Shown in pieces: positions 11,880 to 23,190 of a stretch of DNA of 64,000 bases. Below the pieces are notes generated by a model. The model worked only from the letters and a program-made list of their open reading frames with translations, was not told the origin of the DNA and did not search any database. Position numbers and translations under genes: made by a program. The number at the start of each line of letters is the position of its first letter. Within the stretch, counting starts at the first letter, position 1. Source of the stretch: Primula veris (Eukaryota > Streptophyta > Magnoliopsida > Ericales > Primulaceae). Location of the stretch: NCBI GenBank assembly GCA_963682055.1, contig OY821741.1, positions 22,700,711-22,764,710 on the forward strand. Direction: 5' to 3'.

Positions 11880-12010
11880 ATAGCCGCCTTTTGGTGAAAA
11901 CCCCCCTTTTTTTAGGTTAAAAAGCCGTTATCTAGTTAGAAAAGGCGATTTAGATGAAAAAAGCCGTTTTTAGTGAAAAAAACGCCTTTTTGTTGAAAAA
12001 GTCTTCTTTT
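11880..12010. repeat. Degenerate ~20-bp tandem array (GCCGTTTTTAGTGAAAAAA-like)
   Basis: At least six head-to-tail copies of a unit shaped like G(C/G)CGTTTTTAGTGAAAAA are visible, each with GCCG or ACGCC followed by a T-run and GnTGAAAA. The copies differ at several positions, so the array is old. It is not coding. Confidence 0.7.
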
Positions 12011-14290
12011 GACAAAAAATAAAAAGTGAGAAAGTATGTGTATTGTGTTTTGGGTAGCGTAAGTGCGTTTTTGCAAATAAGGTAAAAAATTTAAAAGTGA
12101 TACCTATGGGGATGGGAACTTAAGAGAGGTATCTTGTGGTAATTTAAGTCCTTGAGTGACCTAATGGGAATTCCCCCTTATATATATAATAATAATTTAT
12201 AGGTATTTGAAAATTTGTAACCGTTTCTCTAACATGTGCCCGACCACATGTTAATATACATTTTATTGGCTAAAATAATGTTATATGAACATTTATAATG
12301 TTAGTACATGGTAAGTGATAAATATATGTCTAATGATGTCTAAATACCATTTATTACCAAAATTTAACATCATTTCATACTTGTAAACATAATTAAGGCA
12401 ATCAATTAGACCTTAACTTGAGTTCTGGCCCCCCGTTCAGTGCACACCATTGATGTCCTAATTAACACTTTCTCAGATTAAACTTTTAAAGCAAAAAATA
12501 TTTTCTATACTTCTTCAGTTGCCACCGGGAACAACGACCCTTTCGTCACAATCTACCACCAAACTGTTGGAGAAGATTATAAGATAAGGCTTTCGAGGTT
12601 CTTGCTAATATTAGGTCATTAAAGCTAGAAAACTGGGAAACTGGGTGGAAAGGCTATTTCTTACAAACAAGTTTTAGTTTCAGACTTCTTATTTGTTAAT
12701 TTGACTCTGCAAGTCTGCATACACCAAAAAATGTCATTTGACATGATCCGGTTGCAGGTAACGTTATTTAGTTTTTGAGATTGATCCATTAACAGACAAA
12801 ATGCTGAAGGCGAAAGAAATTTAATATCTAACACATCATTGACTTCACTGTTATATAATTTTAGGAAAAAGTATCAAATACTACCACTATGGAAACTATA
12901 TTACTAAAAAGCTACGCGGAGAACCCGATTGTTTTCTAGTATTTGAGTATGAAAAATCCAACTTAATACCTTCTACTATCAATATCAGTAACTACCCTCT
13001 GCGTGAAATGCTTAACGGAAGATGATTTGACAGTGACGTCATCACGGTTGCATCACCAATGTCGGAGGGGTCTTTTCGTCATTTAATTGACTCCTTTAGT
13101 AAGAATTAAAAATTAAGTACAGGAAACATACATTTAGATATATGGAGAATTATGCGGCTACTCTCACTTCAACTCCTCAAAAAAAATGTGCAGTTACTCT
13201 TACATAACGACTCTAGTTCTACCACATGACACCAGGGCCAGATCAGATACTGTACCAAATATGGTAAGAGAAAGGCCATGAACTCATTATAGGAATATTC
13301 AAAGATCTACAAGATCAGGCTCTTGGAAATTGCCCTTTAGAGGTCACTATTCTAATGAAGGGTTCCCCGATAGAGAACACTCTGCATTAGGGTTACATTC
13401 TCTGGCTCACAATTATAAGGAAATGATGCGTACGCTAAAAACTGTTTTATTCTTAAGAAAACAACAGACACATATTAACATCCAGAAATCTTTTTAATAA
13501 ACCTAATGAGATATTCCTCATGATGCCAATGACAACTTATCAAGTGGTTTGGAAGCCTTATACACCATAAAACAATTATACAAGCCGAGAAACTCAAGCC
13601 AGACATTCAAACTTCATCAACATCTCGACTTATCCTTAACTCTAGATTCACTTCACTGCATATTTTCTTCTCTTCCCAGTATCTCCTCCATAATGGTTCA
13701 ACATTCACACATTATGTGCGGCTCACGGGAAGGGTATAAATTGTAATGTATGCTGTGTCACAACTGCTTGCTAAGAGGGTAAGTAGTTTGATTTAAACTT
13801 TCAGAAAGATGAGCATTCCAAATCCTTCTTTACCACAAGATAATTATTTGAATAATTCAAACATGGCACCAAGGTGCGATCAGGTTTGTTCGCACTACAC
13901 CTTGCAATACAAGAGATAGTATAGTAATTTTTATACTGCGGGAGCACGTTTCAGACTTTATAAGAGGGTATAACTCGTACTCCAACACCAAGATAGTCTT
14001 ATTAGTAATACCTCTTAAAATACAAATAATATCTACTTGCAATTTATAAATCTTTGTTCTATCATGAAATAAAAACATGGCCTGATCTCTCTTTAAAGTT
14101 ACTAGCCTAACTCATTCAGTCTATGTTTCGGGAAAAAAAAACTATAAACTAATCGACAGATATAAGTAAAGAATCATGATGAACATCAGAAAAGAAAAGC
14201 AAAAATCGACAGATATAAGAAAAGAAGCAGTAGTAACAACAAATGGAAAGGTGAGCATACACATAACAACTGAAAGACAGTAGCTCTTAC
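12011..14290. other. AT-rich interval without supported genes
   Basis: Short frames (13549-13746 plus, 13857-14078 minus) lack motifs and codon coherence. A minus-strand segment around 13560-13690 reads PLWRRYWEEKKICSEVNLEL before a stop, but it has no acceptor in frame. The stretch around 12950-13100 (TAACTACCCTCTGCGTGAAA) has the feel of a MITE fragment but no matching end was found. Confidence 0.3.
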
Positions 14291-14386
14291 TTTGTTATGA
14301 GTCTTAGCTGCTGGTTTAATAGGACATGCTGCAGGAGCTCTCTCCGTCTTCTTGTACTCCCAACCAAATAGACCGTAAACTTTCCC
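14291..14386 (-). CDS. Exon-like segment of an unknown minus-strand gene
   Basis: On the minus strand a TTATTAG acceptor precedes exactly 32 open codons (starting [13 protein letters not shown] and ending AAKTHNK), followed by a strong donor AAA|GTAAGAG. It is phase 0 at both ends. Its GC content is clearly above the flanks. The residues do not match a family I can name. With the candidate exons at 7825-7910 and 5383-5472 it might belong to one gene running right to left, with the solo LTR and Mutator-like element in its introns. Confidence 0.35.
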
Positions 14387-14756
14387 CTAATAAGTTCAAA
14401 TATTATTCATATTATTCTGATACCTAAGAAAGATCAACAACAAAAGACGAACAGGACGAAGATATCCAGGCTGCTCTCTTTAGCTAACACAAATAGTTAA
14501 AAATTAAATCTTTTTAAATAATTTGATCTTCAACAGTGTTTCTGTTACATTTTTGCCTTTCTAAGATCTTTATCATTGTAAAGATCAACCCGAAACTAAC
14601 AGATTTAGTTCAATAGCATTGAACATAACTATTCCTTGTTTTTTTTAAACTAAAATAAATGAAAGGAAATCACATCTACATCCGCTAAGTTGCAGCTTTG
14701 GAACTAAACTTAATTGTTTTCTTCTAATACCTTACAGTGATATTTCGTTGACCAGC

Positions 14757-14997
14757 CTTCTTTTATAGTTTTCTCATAAAAAAAAGGTAACTTTTAATAG
14801 TTTTCTCATTAAAAAAAGTCAACTTTACTTTTTATAGTTTTTTCATAAAAAAGGCAACTTTTCATAGTTTTTTCATAAAAAAAGAGACAAGTTTATATAT
14901 TTTTCTCATAAAAAAAAACAACTTTATATAGTTTTTTTTTCATAAAAAAAGTCAACTTTTTATAGTTTTCTCATTAAAAAAAAAGGTCACTTTTACA
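14757..14997. repeat. Minisatellite, about seven ~34-bp units
   Basis: The unit is TATAGTTTTCTCATAAAAAA followed by (G)GnCAACTTTT. It is repeated about seven times in direct orientation with small length changes in the A-run. A stray related unit occurs at about 15173-15205. It lies immediately beside the exon-like segment at 14291-14386, in non-coding sequence. Confidence 0.85.
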
Positions 14998-16172
14998 GTG
15001 AACAAAGGTAATAGTATGGGAAACTGCAATTCTCTGGTCTGTAATTTAAATTTCCATTCTCTTAAATATGTAATAGCACTAAACAAACGTGAGATGAACA
15101 GATATCAATTCTAAACCAGGAATAAAAATAACTGAAATTGTAATAAACTGTAATAAATAAAAGGCAATTTTATTTTATAGTTTTCTCATAGAAATGGCAC
15201 CTTTAATTTAAATTTCCATTATCTTAATGAACAATATAAATTCTAATTCAGAAAATAAAAATAAAATAAAAAAAAAGAACTGAAATTGTAACAAATTGTA
15301 ATAAATAAATAAAAAAGAGATTTAGTTAATTACCAATATAAAATGGAAAAGGAGAGGCAATAAATTGATAATAGGTACGAGGAAGAGAGGCAACAAACAG
15401 GCGAAGCAAACCTGGGAAAATATAAATATAAATATAAATATAATAATTTAGATATAAAGACAAAAAACAAAATTGAATGAAAATAATAAATAATAATATT
15501 AAGATTAGTCTTTTAACTTACCATCTTTGAGATTTAGATATTGTTGGGAGTTTTTGCTTGAAAAGATTAAAGATAATATTGGTATGGTTTTATTAGAGGA
15601 AACCAAACAAACACTCCATCCATCCATTTTATTAAACATATTATTAATAATTACTCATTCAGTATTGTCTCATTTTGAAATTGCATTAAAAGACCATCTA
15701 TCTTTCATCTTTTATTTTTATTTTTTAAAAATTATTATTGTCTCATATGAAATTACTTTGTAATCCATGAACAAGTACTACTTTCATGTGGACTTGTGTC
15801 CTTTCCATTATTTCCCACTCTCATATATTATTTACTTTCATATTTAAATTTGTTACTATTTTGAAAAAAATATACAATTATTTATATACGTTTTAAAATA
15901 GAAGATGAGGCAATTATTTTATTATTTAGGGACCTCCTTCAATAATTTAGCATGCATGGTACCGAATATCAACTACTTAAACCAAGCCGTTGATAAATAA
16001 ATGTTTGACACCTGTATACATTGCGGTATGAACAAATGCAATCTTTAAAAAACTACCACTTCTCCTCGAATACTCATCATTTTCTAATTTGTTGAAATTA
16101 TATAATATTATTTATTATAAAAAATAGATATCGTCCATCCAACTAGCGTACGTTAACTAAAAATATATCAAA
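14998..16172. other. AT-rich non-coding interval left of element A
   Basis: It contains an (ATAAAT)n run at 15420-15445 and a plus-strand 78-codon frame at 15527-15763 that is hydrophobic only because of its T content. No gene is supported. Element A starts at 16178, after CTATC (its left target-site copy). Confidence 0.4.
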
Positions 16173-16546
16173 CTATCTGTTGACACGTAAAATTTACGAC
16201 CACTAAAAATAAGCCATGTGACTTTTTAAACCAAATTAAAAAAAAATGATTACTAATACTAAATTTAAATAGAAAAGAAGTTATTAGTAATTTAAAAGAA
16301 AAGAAATTATAATTTATTATCACATAAAATTAAGATAGTAAATTAAAATAAAATAAAAGTATTTTTTTTTTACAAAAACTCATTTGGTATGGAGCAAACA
16401 AAGAGTTTCTTAAAATTATAGAACTCATTAAAATGTTTTTAAAACACAAATACTAAATTTAAATCAAATGATAAGTCTTGGTCTTATATGATAATGGGCC
16501 GACACTTAGTGAGGTGACATTGCAATTAAAAGCTCATACCAAAAGG

Positions 16547-16554
16547 TATAAATA
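16547..16554 (+). promoter_or_regulatory. TATA box of the LTR promoter
   Basis: TATAAATA sits in GGTATAAATAGAGG, about 370 bp into the LTR. The same box is conserved in the related LTRs, in the minus-strand copies as TATTTATA. Transcription would start shortly downstream and include the 104-bp repeats in the leader. Confidence 0.65.
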
Positions 16555-16779
16555 GAGGGGTGGGGGTGCCATAGTTCTGATAATAAATAAAAAAAAGCTA
16601 ATAAAAAAAAGCCTTGAAGACTAGAGAGAGAAGCTCCTCCACAGACGCTAGGAAATCAGCTCCGCTCCTCCACGGCCGCCAAGAAATCAGTTTTGCTACT
16701 CCACAAACGTCAGGGGATCAACTTTTAGGGGAAGCTCTGCACACTCCGGTCTCAACGAACGCATTCAAAGTCTGTAACA

Positions 16780-17330
16780 AATCTGCAATAAACTTGGAAT
16801 TTGATCTTCAAGAACGTCTAAAAGCATCAAGCAAGTCGTTTCTATAGATCAAAATCTTCAAGTTCTTCCCCAAATCTGAAGAACTCCTACAACAAATCTG
16901 CCTTCGATCTTCAGGAACGACTACAAGCAATAAGCAAGACGTTTATGCAAATCAAAGTCTTCAAAATTCTTTGCCAAATCTAAAGAATTTCTGTAACAAA
17001 TCGGCATTCGATTTTCAGGAACGAATACAAGCAATAAGCAAGATGTTTCTGCAAATCAAAGTCTTCAAAGTTCTTCAAAAAATCTAAAGAATTTCTGCAA
17101 CAAATCGGCATTCAATCTTCAGGAACGACTACAATCAATAAGCAAGACATTTTTGCAAATCAAAGTCTTCACATTTCTTCAAGAAATCTGAAGAACTCCA
17201 CCCAAGAAATCTATAACAAACCGACATTCGATCTTCAGGAACGACTACACAGAAGCAAAAACACGTTTCTCTAGATCAAAATCTTCAAGTTCTTCCCCAA
17301 ATCCGAGGAGCATCAAGATCATCAACGAAA
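16780..17330 (+). repeat. Five ~104-bp tandem repeats in the LTR leader
   Basis: Each unit contains GATCTTCAGGAACGACTACA and then AGCAATAAGCAAGACGTTT, with starts near 16804, 16908, 17010, 17115 and 17230. The 3' LTR of A also has five. The LTRs at 736, 26284 and 38132 have only three, so the array expanded in the lineage of A. Confidence 0.85.
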
Positions 17331-17597
17331 TCAAAAAAACAACAAAGTTCTTCATCAAAGCCGAAGAATTTTACTCAACTTCAGGAAACTCAACAAAATT
17401 CATCAGAGAGTCTACAATAACACTTTGAGCCATCATAAATTGTTCGAAGAGGAGAATCAAAGGACTTTTATTTCTATATTTTATTTTAGAAATTATCAGA
17501 GATTGTACCCGCAAATTAATTGATAAATAAATTTAATTTGCTTTGCATTCATTTTCATGTCTTCAACACTTGGTGAAAATTTGTGTGAAACAAATTT

Positions 17598-17615
17598 TGG
17601 CACACCAGGTGGGAC
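17598..17615 (+). promoter_or_regulatory. Primer binding site candidate of element A
   Basis: TGGCACACCAGGTGGGAC starts five bases after the LTR end, and the matching place in element B (minus strand, 38109-38126) is TGGCACACCCAGTAGGAC. TGGCAC...GTGGGAC sites are typical of Tat/Ogre-type elements, where a tRNA-Arg primer has been proposed. The tRNA identity is not established here. Confidence 0.65.
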
Positions 17616-17667
17616 TTCTCTGCCTTTCATCTTTTCTCTTCATCAAATCAAGTTAACCAACAATTTG

Positions 17668-19602
17668 ATGGTTCCAAAGAAAGACTCCTCCAAAGTAATT
17701 GAAGATTTTTCCTTAATCGGCGAGAAGAGGAAGATTTCAAACGTTTACACCAGAACTCAAAGCAACAAGTCTTCCGACACTCAAGCATTAGATCAACCAA
17801 TGGAAACTTCAACTCACGCAGAAGGCATCGAACTTGGGGGCAACTTAAAATCAGCAGAGTACCTACGCATGAGACCTTAAGAGTCCCTCCCTCGTGATGG
17901 AAAATCTGTCGTGAAATTCATATATGAACAACTAGGCAAAGGTGAACAAGAGGGTGATGAAAAAGATGGGGTTACTGCTTCAGACTCGGAGTCTCCACTT
18001 AACAGCCTGCGATCTTCTGACTCAACTATTATGCTGGCCCTGACTACAAATACATTGGCATTGGAAGAACAAGTTTCCATCTTAACAAAAACTCTAGAAG
18101 GTCTCATGAAGTCAGCAATAGAGCGAGATACCCAATTTGCAATGTTAATGAATAAGGTGGAATTGCTAGCATAGACTAGTGAAACCGTTGTAAATGAAGA
18201 GAAACCGTTCGAAATCGAAGGATCTTCAAGCAAAGACAAAGGGAAGAGGAAAAACATAAAGGTTTTTCCTGATGGTTCAATTCTTGTTGATCAACTGAAG
18301 GATTTCATACTTGGCACCGTTAAAGGCTGCTACGAAGAAGTCACACATTTCTCATTAAGCTATGTTAAGCCTTACAGCAGGAGGATAGATCACTTGAAAA
18401 TGCCTGCGGGATATCAACCCCCAAGATTTTAGCAATTTAATGGTAAAGGAAATTTAAAGCAACATGTAGCTCATTTCGTGGAAACGTGCAGCAATGCTGG
18501 AACAGAAAGAGACCTCGTCGTAAAGAAATTCGTCCGGACATTGAAGAACAACACATTTGATTGGTACTGCGACTTAGCACATAGATCAATTGATAGCTGG
18601 GAACAACTCGAGGATGAATTTCTCAATCGCTTCTACAGCACTCGACGGATAGTGAGCATGATCGAACTAACCAACACTCGCCAATGGAATGATGAGCCTG
18701 TCACCAATTACATCAACAGATGGAGGGGATTGAGCCTCAACTGCAAATATAGATTGTGTGAGTCATTCGGCATCGAAATGTGTATCCAAGGCATGCATTG
18801 GGGATTGAGATATATTCTTCAAGGAATAAAGCCGAAGTCCTTCGAAGAACTAGCAAGCTAAGCTCATGACATGGAGTTCAGCATTTCAACATGCAGAGAT
18901 CAAGATTTGCCGATTCAAATGTCACATAAAACAAAAGGTAAACCCAAAAGCACGAGATGGGGCAGGGCTCGTTCAAACACTGACAAAAAGGAGTCATTCG
19001 TTGTTTTTGCTAGTCTGCCAAAGGCCTCTTCAGCTTCCAAGATTAACACAAGCATGAAGAAAGTCGAAGTTGAAAAGTTTGACAATCAATGGAATGGAAA
19101 GAGAAGGGTCACCCTGAAGGAAATGCAAGAGAAGGAATATCCGTTTCCAGATACCGAAGTACCAAGGATGATAGATGAACTTTTGGCCCTCAACTTGATT
19201 GAACTCCCAGAAATGAAGCGTCCGGAAGAGGATGATAAAGTGAACGACACAAATTACTGCAAGTTCCATCGTCTACTCAGCCATCCAACTCATCGATGTT
19301 TCGTGCTGAAAGAAAAGATCGTCCAGCTAGCCAGCCAAGGAAAGATTTTGCTGGAAGAAGAAGATGAAGCAAAAGCTCATTATGCAACCTTCATTAGTAA
19401 TTCTCCAGTTGAAAGCGTACACAACCCAACAACAATGCTCATCCAATTTGGCTCCTTCCCACAACATGCCTCTGTAAACTCAACACAAAATGAAGACTAC
19501 AAAACTAATGGGGATGTGATTCTAGAAAACCTTCCCGAAGATCAATATCAACGATCTGAACTCATGTTCTTGGAAAATAATCAAATCCACCAGCATCAAT
19601 AA
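17668..19602 (+). pseudogene. gag: gag polyprotein of Tat-type element A, nonsense-broken
   Basis: One frame runs from ATG at 17668 to TAA at 19600-19602 but is cut by in-frame stops at 17878, 18172, 18430 and 18859. The N-terminal part is acidic and Ser-rich with a Leu-rich helix (LEEQVSILTKTLEGLMKS). The middle is the Ty3-type capsid region, with [30 protein letters not shown] and [13 protein letters not shown]. Near the C-terminus a CKFHRLLSHPTHRCF motif resembles the CxxH...H...C knuckle of plant gypsy gag proteins. The product would form the virus-like particle. Start choice follows element B, which keeps an ATG at the same place. The premature stops make it non-functional. Confidence 0.9.
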
Positions 19603-20431
19603 GGGGGGCAAGATACAAATTCAGTGAGAACGGCCATTGTTTCTTCGATTTCTGCAATTGTAAGGACTGCATAGAGTACCAATAGAAGGAATGGTGCGAC
19701 GAAGACGAAGAGTCAAAAATCAGGAAGAAGAAAAATAAGAAGAAAAATACTCAGCAATTGTTTAAAGAAAGGTACGAAGCTGGAGACTCGCAAATTGGCC
19801 TCCTCGGAAAATCATCTGGAAAGTTCGATTACTACGTCCAGTATGACAAAGCACAAGAAGTGAATCAATTTTCATCTAAAAAGCACCCTAACAACGAATT
19901 TGGTGAAGAATCGAATGCAAACGAAGTTGTGAAATCATCAAGTTTTGACAGTGCCTCTGAAGTTCCTGATAAAGTATGCAAAATAGAAGATATCAGCAGA
20001 TTCCGCATACGTCTGAGTCTTGCAAAGATCTTTGTCAAGAATGCCAACAAGCTCTTAAAGAAAGATATGAAGCCAATGATAAACAAGTTGGAAAGCTTAA
20101 GGAAACTTATGGGGACTATTACGTTCTACATTACAAAGAGCGAGTGATTGAAGAATCCACCCAGGAAAGACCAAGCATGGAGGTTCCAATCGCTTACTAC
20201 TATCGAGGAAATCCTATTTACAAGTTCAAAGATGATGACGGTCATTGCTTCTGGGATGTTTGTGAATGTGATGGTTGCATAAATGATAGATACTCTGAAG
20301 AAGAAGATGAAGATGACTGGTATTCTGCCTCATGTAACGTCGCAGCTATCGAAGAGCTCCCCAAAGAAAATGAGGATGAGTCCACTACACTCTCAGCAAC
20401 ACCCACTGAATCTGAAGAAGTAAATTAAGTA
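19603..20431 (+). pseudogene. Gag-protease spacer with duplicated Cys module, frameshifted
   Basis: Downstream of gag the same kind of sequence occurs twice. One module reads GHCFFDFCNCKDCIEY followed by KERYEAGDSQIG and a YYVQY segment. The second has KERYEANDKQVG, YYVLHY and GHCFWDVCECDGCI. The two are read in different frames, and a stop sits after the first Cys cluster, so at least two frameshifts or nonsense changes have hit it. The H-C-x5-C-x-C-x2-C spacing suggests metal binding but this is inference. Element B carries the same region (35404-36449), so the duplication predates both copies. Confidence 0.7.
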
Positions 20432-21478
20432 ACAAACGTGACGACTATCAACTTCTTTGACGAAGACTTTTTACTCGATGCAAAACCCCATAATCGTCCA
20501 TTGTTCGTTTCTGGCTACGCACGAGAGAAGAAAGTGAAGAGGATATTACTAGATGGAGGATCTACCGTCAATATTTTACCACTACGAATTGTTAATGATC
20601 TTGGGATCACGACTGATGAGCTATCTCCCAGCCGCCTAATGATTCAAGGATTTAACCAAGATGGACAAAGAGTGATTGGCACAATATGTTTGAAGCTTGT
20701 CATCGGCGACCTTACATCAACTGCTTTGTTTCACGTCCTCAATGCAAAGACTTCATATAACATGCTTCTTAGTCGGCCTTGGATTCACGAGAATAGAGTC
20801 GTCCCATCAACTCTTCACCAATGTTTTAATTATTGCCAAAATGATATCGTGAAGAAAGTTGAAGCTGATAACAATCTCTTCAACGGAGTGGAAGCTTATT
20901 TCGCCGACACCAAGTTCTATGTGGATAAACAAAATAAGGAGGATGTCCTTGAATCTCTTTCACCAGCTGTTGTGGAAAAGAAAACTAAAGAAGGCCAATG
21001 AGGCAAGAGTACGAAAAGTAAGAGTGTACTAACAAACAAGAAAGAAACTCCAGTGGTTTGCTACGATCCCAAGTCAAGTAACATTGACAATCTGAATTTC
21101 AAAGACTTAACAATTCCTGTCACTACGATCGAACGAACAACAATACTCAAAGGTTTTATGCGACCAACACATGGCCCTGTTAGTGAACATGGAGAGACTT
21201 CAAGCACTCAATCTTTTTGCGAAAAAACCTGCAAGATACTTACAAATTGTGGATACTCCAAGAAAAGTTCGAATCTGCTTGGAAAGCTTGTTCCCAAAGT
21301 AACTGGAGAAAAGGTTCATGGTTTAAATCCAACACAAAATAAGTTCAAGCAAAAGGGCTTCGATGTGAAAGAATCTCATGTTGGAATTGGCTACAAGATG
21401 CATGTTCCAGCTCGTATCATCATAAAAAAGTCAAATAACTATTATACTATATTCGAGGATGCTGAATCGATAGGATAA
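20432..21478 (+). pseudogene. Retroviral-type aspartic protease plus linker, element A
   Basis: The catalytic loop LLDGGSTVNIL is intact (Asp-Gly-Gly-Ser in place of DTG/DSG, as seen in several plant gypsy proteases). It is followed by the flap region and SYNMLLSRPWIHENRVVPST, a signature of the protease domain in plant Ty3/gypsy elements. The enzyme would cut the Gag-Pol precursor inside the particle. The domain is open from about 20438 to the TGA at 20999-21001, and the linker continues in the same frame at 21053-21478, so a stop separates them. Element B keeps a close relative at 34758-35403. Confidence 0.88.
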
Positions 21479-22328
21479 AATGATGTTCATGTCATCGATC
21501 ACTAGGGACTACAAAAATTTCCACCAATGACTCCTCAACGATCATTGGAAACACAACTTCAAAGGCATCTCGCAAGAAAGGTCCGAGTAGTCGTTATTGT
21601 CCAAGGTACCATACAGACGAAAACCTTACAAGTCACAACGTCTTACTACATCACGGGGATCGACTAGGAAGATCATATCGAAGAAGAGGTAGAAGATGCT
21701 CCTGAAGAAATCGAAGAAGGTGTTAGATGTACTGTGGATGAATTGAAAGAAGTCAACCTTGGCACGGCGGATGCTCCGCGACTTACATACCTAAGTGCAC
21801 TTTTAGGCGAAGAAGACCAAAAAGATTACATCAAGCTTCTTAGGGACTACAAATATGTGTTCGTATAGATTTACGAGGAGATGCCATGACTCGATCCCAA
21901 AATAGCAGTTCATCATCTCGCAGTAAAACGAGGATCTATACCAGTGAAGTAAGCTCAATGACGATTCCAAGAAGAGTTGGTTCAACAGATTGAAGTGGAA
22001 GTCAACAAACTTATCGATGCAGGTTTCATAAGGGAAGTCAAATATCCAACATGGATCTCGAGCATAGTTCCAGTCAAGAAGAAAAATTGACAAATACGAG
22101 TTTGCGTAGACTTTCGAGACCTGAACAGCCATGCCCCAAAGATGAATTTCCACTCCCAATAACTGAGCTCATGATTGATTCTACTACCGGACATGAAGCC
22201 TTGTCATTCATGGATGGATCCTCAGGCTACAACCAAATTCGCATGGATCCAAACGATGAAGAGATGACTGCTTTTAGAACGCCAAAAAGGATTTATTGCT
22301 ACAAAGTCATGCCATTGAGAAATTCAAA
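21479..22328 (+). pseudogene. Reverse transcriptase N-terminal part, truncated, element A
   Basis: Readable RT blocks include GFIREVKYPTWISSIVPVKK, then RVCVDFRDLNSHAPKDEFPL, SFMDGSSGYNQIRM and TAFRTPKRIYCYKVMPL. Several stops interrupt the stretch before the domain. Homology ends abruptly after KVMPL, before the YxDD catalytic box, so the enzyme could not polymerise. RNase H and integrase are absent downstream. Element B has lost this very region but keeps the later domains. Confidence 0.88.
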
Positions 22329-22350
22329 AATAAAATCCTGGATGTTTTAA

Positions 22351-23190
22351 TCCAAGTTGGTATAACTGTTTTTTTTTTTTGACAGTTTGTTGCTTTTACA
22401 ATGATAAAACCAAAATTTGAGCTAAGAAAAAAAAAAGTAGGAGTAAGATCAACTATTTAACTTGAAAAATAAAAATAAAATCAAGTACTTCACTTTATTT
22501 GTTTGCCTCCAACGAAAAAAAATAGAGAGAAAATATGTTGTGGATCTCCAAATTGTTATGAAAATAAATAAGGGTGAAACCCCTACTTATAAGAATTGTA
22601 AACGTTTCATAAATTGATATGGACTCTAAAAAATTGTACTTTAGGTAGGACAAAAACACTTCCAAGATATATATGTAACATTAGTTTATTTAAAATAATC
22701 CTATTCTCCTATCAGGAATGAATCACATGGCCATATAATACGTTTTTTTAAAATAATAAATATAAAAAGCCAACATAATCTTTTACTGTTGGATATGTGA
22801 GAGAGAAGGACTAATCCTTTCCCAAAGGAATTGCAAAACTTTTAAAAGGTTTTTAAATTAGATAAGAACTTTATCCTTTCTAGAAAGAAATTATTTCCAG
22901 AAACTCTAAACCTAAAACTTATTCGTTCAAAACTAACCTTACTTTCTAAATTGTTAAAAACTATATCCTTATGACTTGCATGGGTACACAAAAAAAATTA
23001 CTTGTGACGTAAATGTACAAGACTTGTGTATTAAAAAAAAAAAACACAAAAAAAAAAAAAACCCTACTCGAACAAACTTCCAAATTTCTTTCAAATTTTA
23101 AAAAAATAAAAAAATTAACTCCTTTCAAAAAAAATCAAGACTCGTTCATTTTACAAAATAAATGCAACTAAACAAGTCTCGAGTGAGCAT
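22351..23190 (+). other. AT-rich remnant between truncated pol and 3' LTR of A
   Basis: It has no coding content and several homopolymer runs. The last roughly 60 bp (AAACAAGTCTCGAGTGAGCAT) align with the pre-LTR sequence of element B, where the polypurine tract is AATGGGGCATC. Here the tract has decayed to AGTGAGCAT. The rest presumably reflects the deletion that removed most of pol. Confidence 0.5.

Larger units (their letters stand above)
16178..17592 (+). repeat. 5' LTR of element A
   Basis: It begins TGTTGACACGTAAAATTTA and ends TTTGTGTGAAACA, as in the solo LTR at 736-1981. It carries a TATA box, a G-rich GGGGTGGGGGTG stretch just after it, and five copies of a roughly 104-bp repeat in the downstream half. 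The preceding five bases are CTATC. Confidence 0.88.

Noticed and set aside
12890..13110. MITE-like sequence with TAACTACCCTCTGCGTGAAA
   Set aside because: No matching inverted end or target duplication could be found.
14757..14997. CRISPR-like appearance of a regularly spaced repeat
   Set aside because: Units are contiguous without unique spacers, and the context is plant nuclear DNA.
15527..15763. Hydrophobic 78-codon plus-strand ORF
   Set aside because: Its hydrophobicity comes from T-rich sequence. There is no promoter, motif or conservation clue.
17877..18257. 126-codon minus-strand frame opposite gag of element A
   Set aside because: It mirrors the gag frame on the other strand. A similar antisense frame occurs in element B (37467-37847) because the gag sequence is shared, and no independent signal supports it.
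20605..20640. CTGATGAG followed by CUC-like bases, resembling a hammerhead ribozyme core
   Set aside because: It lies in the protease coding frame, and no matching GAAAC segment or flanking helices were found.
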